Below are positions 46,160-51,612 of a stretch of 51,612 nucleotides of DNA, in pieces. The notes beneath the pieces were generated by a model. That model saw nothing but the letters and a program-made list of their open reading frames with translations. It was not told the origin of the DNA and did no database searches. This DNA is from a virus. The stretch is taken from the IMG/VR virus record IMGVR_UViG_3300050821_001801, positions 1 to 51,612 of that record; one strand, 5' to 3'. Each line of letters starts with the position of its first letter. Within the stretch, counting starts at the first letter, position 1. Position numbers and translations under genes: made by a program.

Positions 46160-47271
46160 TTGCTAAATACCTTTGCTGCCTTCGTGGTGGTGTCAGGTAC
46201 CATTTTCATGGCACCGGGTGGACGACTAGCGTAAGCATCCATGACGGCCGCGTCAAGTACCTTACCTTTAATCGCTTGGGTGGGAGTGATAAGCGTTGGC
46301 GGTTTCAGCGCCGTTTTGTTCGGGTTCAAAGCTTTTACCAAGGCTTCGATTTCCTGGGGCTTCACGTCTTCAAACCACTTGAGGCGCGATTGGCCCGGCT
46401 CAAGCATGAAGAACGGAACAAGCTTGCCCGCGCGCAACATCGCTTCGGCCTGCGCTTCTAGGCCGGTTTGACGGGCCTTCAATCGGTTGCGCATTTCCGT
46501 GACCATGCGCAGTTCGCGGCCTACATCGCCCGGTGTGGACAGCATCGGGTCCGCGTGCCCGGCAAAATCCATGATGCCGCTGATTGTCTTTTGCAACGTA
46601 ATGCAATTGACGCGCGCGGGGCAGTGCAAGCAATGTGTGCCCGACTTTGTGGTGGGGTTCGGTCCCAAGGCTTCGGCCGCTGCGCTGTGCGCAATGTTGA
46701 CCATGGCACGAATCTTCGTTGCGGATACCGGCCACATGCGGACCGGCCCATCACGGTGCGAAAGGCGGGGCTGCACAATGACCAACTCCAAAATAACGTC
46801 TTGGTCATGCAAGCCGAGGGCATCCATGATGCCGGCAGCGTAGGCGAGTAGCTGCCAATTCTCGAAAACTTCGATGTACTCAAAACCAAACTTGTAATCA
46901 AACACCCGCAAGCGCTTGGTGGCCGGTGTCCACGTGAAGCGGTCCGGTGTACCCCAACACTCGGTTTCATGGATGCGCTTAATTTCCACGCGTTCTTCCA
47001 TCTTGCCGGGCAGCCCTTCGAGTGCATCAACGTAGACGTGTCCGCCGTCTATCATTTCGTCGGTGACCAACACCCCGTTGGGCGCTTTGCTGCCGAGGCC
47101 CACCGTGTAGCCCATGGCCATCTGCAATGCCACCCAATGCGCGGCCTCGCCTTCCAAGGATTCTTCCGTGGGCGCCTCGGGCGGCATTAACGATGCTTGC
47201 TTAATCCAACCGTTGCAAGCTACGGTGCGGTCAAGGGATGACGGCGCAATGACGGCGTGGTCAATACTCAT
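46156..47271 (-). CDS. PD-(D/E)XK exonuclease (DUF2800, Cas4/RecB-like)
   Basis: A 371-residue protein. Glu-Gly-Glu-Ala-Ala-His (~40-45), Gly-Thr-Pro-Asp110 and Val-Phe-Asp125-Tyr-Lys127 are the active-site strand motifs; a Cys-x2-Cys...Cys cluster near 219-229 may bind an Fe-S centre or zinc as in Cas4. Probably a recombination or replication nuclease working with the SSB downstream. Confidence 0.85.
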   Translation of the reverse strand: MSIDHAVIAPSSLDRTVACNGWIKQASLMPPEAPTEESLEGEAAHWVALQMAMGYTVGLGSKAPNGVLVTDEMIDGGHVYVDALEGLPGKMEERVEIKRIHETECWGTPDRFTWTPATKRLRVFDYKFGFEYIEVFENWQLLAYAAGIMDALGLHDQDVILELVIVQPRLSHRDGPVRMWPVSATKIRAMVNIAHSAAAEALGPNPTTKSGTHCLHCPARVNCITLQKTISGIMDFAGHADPMLSTPGDVGRELRMVTEMRNRLKARQTGLEAQAEAMLRAGKLVPFFMLEPGQSRLKWFEDVKPQEIEALVKALNPNKTALKPPTLITPTQAIKGKVLDAAVMDAYASRPPGAMKMVPDTTTKAAKVFSK

Positions 47272-47546
47272 ATGGGCGGTTGTCCTAAAGTTTCGGGGCT
47301 GTACACGTCGCCATTTTGCGCGACCTTGCTGTCTTCATAGGGCGCCGCAACTCGGCGGTATATTTCCAACTTCGCGCATTCCAACGCGCCCACGGCGGTG
47401 TTGATGTTAGCGTAATTCAATCCCCCGCTGTGCCGGATGAAGTCATCACACAGCCGGGTGATTAGGAAATTTAATTCCCCCGCCGTCGTTGGCACGTAGT
47501 CCGCTGGCGGGAACTGCGCGCGGGCCTTGTTGGAAATATAGGGCAT
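47268..47546 (-). CDS. Conserved phage protein (DUF6899-like), 92 aa
   Basis: Met-Pro-Tyr-Ile, Thr-Ala-Gly-Glu-Leu-Asn-Phe, Gly-Ala-Leu-Glu-Cys-Ala-Lys-Leu-Glu-Ile-Tyr-Arg-Arg and Asn-Gly-Asp-Val-Tyr are features of a small phage family common next to MazG-like genes. Function unknown. Coupled at both ends. Confidence 0.75.
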   Translation of the reverse strand: MPYISNKARAQFPPADYVPTTAGELNFLITRLCDDFIRHSGGLNYANINTAVGALECAKLEIYRRVAAPYEDSKVAQNGDVYSPETLGQPPI

Positions 47547-47863
47547 TACGGTTGCAACGCTTCGCGGGCACGCTTCGCGCGTTCGCGCTCTATAAGCTTG
47601 TCCATGTTGGCCAGCATGACCGCTTCGGGGTCAATGCCAAAGTGGTTGCAAATGCAGCACCAATAGTGCAGCACGTCGCCCAACTCAAGCTTGAGGTTTT
47701 CAATGTCCACGGGGCCGTCGCCGCGTATGTGCTTTTTGATTGGCTCGGACACTTCGCCGGCCTCACCGACAAGGCCCAAGGTCATGATGGCCAAATTATT
47801 GGGACGGTTCGCAGCGTGCGCCCATCGCTGTTTTATCCATGCCGCAAACTGTTGAAGGGTCAT
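47546..47863 (-). CDS. MazG-like nucleotide pyrophosphohydrolase
   Basis: A 105-residue protein. Glu34-x2-Glu37 (Gly-Leu-Val-Gly-Glu-Ala-Gly-Glu) and Glu60-x2-Asp63 (Leu-Glu-Leu-Gly-Asp) supply the metal site of the all-alpha NTP pyrophosphatase fold. Likely trims dNTPs or counters (p)ppGpp signalling, as proposed for phage MazG. Confidence 0.88.
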   Translation of the reverse strand: MTLQQFAAWIKQRWAHAANRPNNLAIMTLGLVGEAGEVSEPIKKHIRGDGPVDIENLKLELGDVLHYWCCICNHFGIDPEAVMLANMDKLIERERAKRAREALQP

Positions 47864-48066
47864 TGCCTGTAACTCCTACCTTTGATGAATTGTTCCGCGA
47901 GCGTTGGGGCGTAGTCCACGGATTCGGCTTTCACATACGCAATGTGCGTGCCGCCGAAGTCAACTTGCTCCCAACTGTCCCCGGTGATGTGCCGAAGAAT
48001 GACCCCGCCACCGAAGGCATAGCGGGGGTTGATGTTTACCGGCTGCGTCTTATCGAATTGAATCAT
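47860..48066 (-). CDS. Small protein, 68 aa, unknown
   Basis: Met at 48066 is preferred; upstream codons overlap the neighbour. Beta-like pattern with Gly-Gly-Gly-Val-Ile-Leu-Arg-His and Gly-Thr-His-Ile-Ala-Tyr. No family named. Confidence 0.6.
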   Translation of the reverse strand: MIQFDKTQPVNINPRYAFGGGVILRHITGDSWEQVDFGGTHIAYVKAESVDYAPTLAEQFIKGRSYRQ

Positions 48067-48358
48067 GGCCCACGCGGGTGCAATCCATTTCGAGCACCAC
48101 CACACGGCCCGTGACTTTCAGCAAGTCGATTATGGCCCCGGTATTGGCCACTGTGGGCACAACCTTTTCCACGGTACCGTCAAGCATCGTGAAGAACACA
48201 AAGGCCGTGTGGCTGCATTCCTGCACCACGATAGCCGACAGTGGCGGGCGCGGTGCTTCGGCTGCCTCGGCATGCAGTGCCCCCAAGATGACGGTGGCCA
48301 GCAAAATCAAGCCGAGGATTGCCAACCGAAAGAACGGTGTGGAGCGCGACAGCATCAC
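48050..48358 (-). CDS. Exported small protein, 102 aa
   Basis: Signal peptide: Arg near 5-11, hydrophobic 12-28, Ala-Glu-Ala-Ala cleavage-like site ~31-34. The mature part has two Cys (likely disulfide) and beta-strand pattern. Periplasmic effector? Unknown. Confidence 0.65.
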   Translation of the reverse strand: MMLSRSTPFFRLAILGLILLATVILGALHAEAAEAPRPPLSAIVVQECSHTAFVFFTMLDGTVEKVVPTVANTGAIIDLLKVTGRVVVLEMDCTRVGHDSIR

Positions 48359-49182
48359 GCCCCCTTCGCCGTCAACAGCGCATCAAACGCGGCAAGGTTG
48401 GTGACGTTGACCGGCAGCACCAAGGTTGCGATGCCATCCGGCTGCAACCCGAGTTGAGCCAACATCGCGTCAACATCCGTCTTGGCAAACTTGCCGGCCG
48501 CAACGGCCGCATTCATTTTTGCCATTACACCGCGAAAGGTGACGGGTCCAACCGCGTTTGTTGGTGCCACAGATGAAGCGCCACTATCGACGGGTGCGGA
48601 TTGGGGAGCCATTGGGACGGCAGCCGGAACCGGGGGAACTGTCACCGTTGCGGTGGGGACCGGGACAGGCACAGGGTCCGGCAGGGGCGCCGACGCGGGC
48701 TTGATTTCCGCGAGAACGGCCGCAACTACTGCCGGGTCAATGCCCTTGGCCAACTTCCAAGTACCGTCCTGTTTCTTGGTGCGGCTCTTGTTGTGGATGC
48801 GCGCGTCATATGGCACGCCCGCTGTGTCGCGTTCAATGTCGGCGGCAGTTGTGCCGGGGACAAGCGGAACCAACGGAGCCGGCGCAGGCGGCACGGGCAC
48901 TGTTCCTGCGGGAACACTGACACCACCAAACACCTTGGCGGGGTCAACATCGGGAGTGGGCGCGGAATCGGCAACGGGAGCCGGGGGAATCGGTACCGCG
49001 ACGGGCACGGGGGCATCGGGGACAATCGCGGGAGCGGCCGGGGCGGCAGCGGACGGCTGCGGCTTACCGCCAGCAATCAGCGCGGCCAAATCCTGCGTGC
49101 TACCATAGCCGATTACCAGAAACTTACCGACGTTGGCCAGCACTGCGGGGCTGTCGGTGTCGGTGTTAATTTCAATTTTCAT
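48355..49182 (-). CDS. Pro/Ala-rich linker protein with conserved 'Asp-Ala-Arg-Ile-His' motif, 275 aa
   Basis: ATG 49182 with GGAG upstream. Three small ordered islands are separated by Pro/Ala/Val linkers: N-terminal ~35 residues; ~115-170 with Asp-x-Ala-Gly-Val-Pro-Tyr-Asp-Ala-Arg-Ile-His-Asn...Trp-Lys-Leu, a motif I recognise in many phage proteins of unknown role; and a C-terminal ~70-residue helical domain. First gene of the leftward replication operon. Confidence 0.7.
   Translation of the reverse strand: MKIEINTDTDSPAVLANVGKFLVIGYGSTQDLAALIAGGKPQPSAAAPAAPAIVPDAPVPVAVPIPPAPVADSAPTPDVDPAKVFGGVSVPAGTVPVPPAPAPLVPLVPGTTAADIERDTAGVPYDARIHNKSRTKKQDGTWKLAKGIDPAVVAAVLAEIKPASAPLPDPVPVPVPTATVTVPPVPAAVPMAPQSAPVDSGASSVAPTNAVGPVTFRGVMAKMNAAVAAGKFAKTDVDAMLAQLGLQPDGIATLVLPVNVTNLAAFDALLTAKGA
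48902..48915. promoter_or_regulatory. GTTCCC-type palindrome, imperfect copy
   Basis: GTTCCT-GC-GGGAAC (11/12) followed by ACTG, in the coding part of the gene above; outer T/A extends it to 16 bp. Confidence 0.35.
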
Positions 49183-49210
49183 CTGTCGCTTGCTCCATTG
49201 GTGTGATAGA

Positions 49211-49226
49211 TTGACGGTGTGGTCAA
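49211..49226. promoter_or_regulatory. TTGAC-N6-GTCAA operator (perfect) in the divergent replication promoter
   Basis: Exact palindrome in the 68-bp gap between the two replication operons. Leftward, TTGACC with an 18-bp spacer to ACCAAT is a possible promoter; rightward -10 is unclear. One bound protein could control both. Confidence 0.65.
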
Positions 49227-49250
49227 GAGCATAAAGGAAATTAGACGGGC

Positions 49251-50963
49251 ATGTCAACTTTACGCGATTTTCAAGTAGAAGGGAAAAGAGACATAGTTGC
49301 AGCTTGGGCCGAAGGCGCTAAGAATGTCATGCCGGTTTTCCCTACCGGCTCGGGTAAGACCGTCATTACCGGAAGCATCATCAAAGACCACAACGCACCC
49401 ACGTGTGCCATTGCCCATAGGCAAGAGTTGGTTTCCCAAATCTCCCTTGCGTTGAACCGCGAAGGCGTACAACACGGGATAGTTGCACCGGATGCCGTCA
49501 TCAAGCAAATCATTTCATTGGAGCAAGAAAACCATGGACGCAGTTTGTACAGCCCTCGCGCTATTGTGCGTGTTGCTGGCGTTGATTCTTTGGGAAGTTT
49601 GGAGACTACGGACCCTTGGCTACAACAAGTTTCACTTGTGGTGCAAGACGAAGGCCACCACGTATTGCGCGCGAATAAATGGGGCCGCGCAATGGATATG
49701 TTCCCAAACGCAAGAGGATTATTCCCCACCGCGCACGCCATTCGGGCAGACGGCAAAGGCTTGGGCCGTAGTGCTGACGGTTTGGTGGATAGGCTTGTTG
49801 TCGGGCCTAGCTGTCGTCAGCTTATTAACCGTGGGTTTCTTTGCGACTACCGATTGATCGCACCACCCGATGACACCAACCTAGAAGACGTTGGCATCAC
49901 GGACGGCGGGGAATTCAGCTACAGCAAATTGCGCGAGGCCGTCCACAAAAATAAGCACATCGTGGGCGACGTGGTGGAGCACTACCTACGCTTCGCGCCC
50001 AACAAGCTTGGGGTTACCTTCGCCGTTGATATTGAAGCCGCAACCGAGATTGTGCGCGCCTATCAGGCTGCCGGGGTCAACGCGGAAGTGATTACGGCGG
50101 ACACCCCATTGAACGTTCGGGGGCAGCTAATGCGCCGCTTCCGCGCGCGGGAAATCATGCAGCTTGTTTCCGTGGATGTGCTCGGGGAAGGCGTAGACGT
50201 GCCGGCAATTGAAGTGGTGAGCATGGCCCGCCACACAATGAGTTTCCAACTATACGCGCAACAGTTCGGCCGCGCGCTGCGCGTCGCTGTCGGTGATTTC
50301 ATCTATGACATTTGGGACAGCTTCACCGATGCGGAACGGCTACAGCACATTGCCGAATCAAAGAAGCCAAAGGCCATCATTATTGACCATGTGAACAACT
50401 ACCAGCGCCACGGGCTGCCCGATGTGCCCCGCAGCTACAGCCTTGACCGACGCCAAAAACGTAAGCGCAAAGTGATTGATGATGAAATCCCATTGCGGGC
50501 ATGCATGAACCCCGAGTGCCTACAGCCCTATGAAGCGGTGTTGCCGGCTTGCCCTCATTGTGGCACCAAGCCCGTGCCGATGCGCCGGGGCAGCCCGGAG
50601 CAAGTGGAAGGCGATTTGGTGGAACTTGACCCATCCGTCTTGGCCGAACTGCGCAAGGAAATTGCAAAAGTTGACGGACCGGCGCCAGTGCTGCAAGGTG
50701 CGCCCATGGCGGCACAATACGGGGTGCGAAACGCGCACCACGATAGGCAGCAAGCACAGGCCGCTTTACGGCACGCAATGGCGGTGTGGATGGGCTGGCA
50801 GGCACATCAAGGCCGGGGCACATCCGAGGCGCAAAAGCGATTCTATTACGCGTTCAAGGTGGATGTGGCCACGGCGCAGACGGCCAACCGCGAGAACGCC
50901 AACGAACTGTTGACCCGAATAACGCAAGACTTAAATAGGAACAACGTCATTGAAGCAACTTAA
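49251..50963 (+). CDS. SF2 DEAD/DEAH-type DNA helicase
   Basis: A 570-residue protein. Q/I region, Walker A Pro-Thr-Gly-Ser-Gly-Lys-Thr (31-37), Asp-Glu-Gly-His-His at ~133, motif VI-like Gln-Gln-Phe-Gly-Arg-Ala-Leu-Arg at ~336-343; zinc ribbon Cys-x4-Cys...Cys-x2-Cys at ~416-435. UvsW/RAD25-like two-RecA layout. Probably a replication or recombination helicase. AAAGGA precedes the ATG. Starts the rightward replication block. Confidence 0.9.
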   Translation: MSTLRDFQVEGKRDIVAAWAEGAKNVMPVFPTGSGKTVITGSIIKDHNAPTCAIAHRQELVSQISLALNREGVQHGIVAPDAVIKQIISLEQENHGRSLYSPRAIVRVAGVDSLGSLETTDPWLQQVSLVVQDEGHHVLRANKWGRAMDMFPNARGLFPTAHAIRADGKGLGRSADGLVDRLVVGPSCRQLINRGFLCDYRLIAPPDDTNLEDVGITDGGEFSYSKLREAVHKNKHIVGDVVEHYLRFAPNKLGVTFAVDIEAATEIVRAYQAAGVNAEVITADTPLNVRGQLMRRFRAREIMQLVSVDVLGEGVDVPAIEVVSMARHTMSFQLYAQQFGRALRVAVGDFIYDIWDSFTDAERLQHIAESKKPKAIIIDHVNNYQRHGLPDVPRSYSLDRRQKRKRKVIDDEIPLRACMNPECLQPYEAVLPACPHCGTKPVPMRRGSPEQVEGDLVELDPSVLAELRKEIAKVDGPAPVLQGAPMAAQYGVRNAHHDRQQAQAALRHAMAVWMGWQAHQGRGTSEAQKRFYYAFKVDVATAQTANRENANELLTRITQDLNRNNVIEAT

Positions 50964-51224
50964 AATATTTGCCTTTTGGTTCGTCGCTGAATTTGTGCTC
51001 TATGCGCTAATCGTTGCCAACGGTCGCGCCTACAACCAAGCGAACTACACGGCCGCGCTCATTTCCGACATGATGATAAGCGCGTTTAATTTCTGGTTTG
51101 CCGTCAAGTTCATTGAAGGCAAAGACAACCGCACATGGCCGGCCCTCGCGGGGTGTGTGTGCTCGGTGGTGGCGCCGGATCGCTGTGCTCCATTTTCCTA
51201 ACCAAGATGGTATATGGACAATGA
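50950..51224 (+). pseudogene. Small two-helix membrane protein, apparently frameshifted
   Basis: TTG start 50950 with AGGA nine bases upstream, overlapping the helicase end. Two membrane segments (~5-22, ~37-52) are followed by Lys-Asp-x-Arg-Thr-Trp. The reading frame then breaks in a (TG)4 tract at 51154-51161: frame 0 stops at 51201 with an unnatural end. Removing one TG restores a third membrane segment (Leu-Gly-Gly-Gly-Ala-Gly-Ser ... Ile-Phe-Leu-Thr-Lys) and a stop at 51222-51224 that overlaps the next ATG as ATGA. Sequencing error, mutation or recoding. Confidence 0.65.
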
Positions 51225-51612
51225 CCCGCAAACCCTTGCCAGAAGGCACCACCGCGAGCGAATCGCGCGTGCAATCGCTTGGTGTGCTCGAAGCCGTCAA
51301 GCGGCGCATATGGCCGTTGCGGAACAACTCGGGGGCCATGGTGGACGAAACCGGGCGCCAAGTGCGCTTTGGGCTAGGGAACGTTTCCAAGAAATTCAAC
51401 GAAGTGATGAAGTCATCCGACTATGTGGGCGTTGAACCCGTGGTCATCACTCAAGATATGGTTGGCAAAATCATTGGCCGCTTTTGGGCGCGCGAGTACA
51501 AGCCCGAAGGTTGGGTGTATACCGGCACAGAACGCGAGGTAGCACAAAAGAATTTCATAGACAAGGTGAATAGCTTGGGCGGCAATGCTGCTTTTAGCAA
51601 TGATGGTAATTG
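51221..51612 (+). CDS. VRR-NUC nuclease, runs off the window
   Basis: 130 residues visible. Contains Gly-Trp-Val-Tyr-Thr-Gly-Thr-Glu-Arg-Glu-Val and Phe-Ile-Asp-Lys-Val...Gly-Gly-Asn-Ala-Ala-Phe-Ser-Asn-Asp, typical of the C-terminal end of small phage VRR-NUC (PD-(D/E)XK) proteins, which act on branched DNA or Holliday junctions. If bases 1-25 continue it, the full length is 138 residues. Confidence 0.7.
   Translation, partial: MTRKPLPEGTTASESRVQSLGVLEAVKRRIWPLRNNSGAMVDETGRQVRFGLGNVSKKFNEVMKSSDYVGVEPVVITQDMVGKIIGRFWAREYKPEGWVYTGTEREVAQKNFIDKVNSLGGNAAFSNDGN

Noticed and set aside
46241-47264. ATGAC-N6-GTCAA sequences at 46241 and 47249
   Set aside because: One mismatch each, both within conserved coding of the exonuclease gene and away from any promoter; likely chance.
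19022-47863. Possible 2-aminoadenine (Z) genome, given family A polymerase, MazG-like and dATP/dGTP hydrolase genes
   Set aside because: No PurZ-like adenylosuccinate synthetase or HD-type DatZ is present, so the base-Z pathway is not supported.
1-51612. Integrase, attachment sites, CI-type repressor, tRNA genes, CRISPR arrays, insertion sequences
   Set aside because: Looked for and not seen. No spaced repeat array, cloverleaf or transposase was recognised.

Overview
The window reads as a nearly complete, probably lytic, tailed-phage genome with a contractile tail (myovirus architecture). It carries a large and small terminase, portal, DUF2184-type major capsid protein, DUF3383-type tail sheath, tube, tape measure, a gp27/gp25/gpJ-type baseplate and a tail fibre. 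I see no integrase, excisionase, CI-like repressor or tRNA. A lipoprotein and an M15 peptidase/holin lysis set point to a Gram-negative host. The GC-rich composition fits a proteobacterium, but the exact host cannot be read from the sequence. The last gene (VRR-NUC nuclease, from 51221) runs off the right edge; joined to base 1 it continues in frame for eight more codons and stops, so the window may be a circularly permuted genome cut inside that gene.

Layout: (1) 1-4014, plus strand: a TetR-like HTH protein, a primase-polymerase/SF3 helicase and two unknown genes, closed by a strong terminator. (2) 4013-6839, minus strand: about ten small accessory genes. (3) 6840-7143: an AT-rich divergent region with GTGCGGG repeats, then the small terminase (plus). 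(4) 8003-13000, minus strand: 17 small early genes in translationally coupled runs, including an HNH nuclease, several Cys-rich mini-proteins and a stand-alone Topo VI-A/Spo11-like Toprim protein. (5) 13171-42684, plus strand: the late operon for packaging, capsid, neck, tail, baseplate, fibre and lysis, with two HNH-type endonuclease genes inserted. (6) 42681-49182, minus strand: the replication operon (family A DNA polymerase, SSB, PD-(D/E)XK exonuclease, MazG-like enzyme). (7) 49251 to the end, plus strand: SF2 helicase, small membrane protein and VRR-NUC nuclease, probably continuing into region 1.

The most striking content is regulatory. A 16-bp palindrome TTGAC-N6-GTCAA occurs eight times exactly and six more times with one mismatch, essentially always at promoters of the small-gene blocks. 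Next to seven of these sites lies a second palindrome like the CRP-family consensus TGTGA-N6-TCACA. Counted from the predicted -10 boxes, its centre falls at -41.5 (one case -42.5), the class II activator position, and the TTGAC palindrome lies between it and the -10 box in six of the seven. This suggests a composite switch: a host CRP/FNR-family activator plus a second DNA-binding protein, possibly the TetR-like protein at 53-355. A third palindrome (GTTCCC-NN-GGGAAC) and several promoters whose predicted start is at or within 3 nt of an ATG (leaderless-type) add to this. Other features are a canonical -1 frameshift site in the tail chaperone gene, a beta-rich module repeated in three virion proteins, PASTA repeats in a baseplate protein, and a spike protein fused to fibre repeats and a lectin-like domain.
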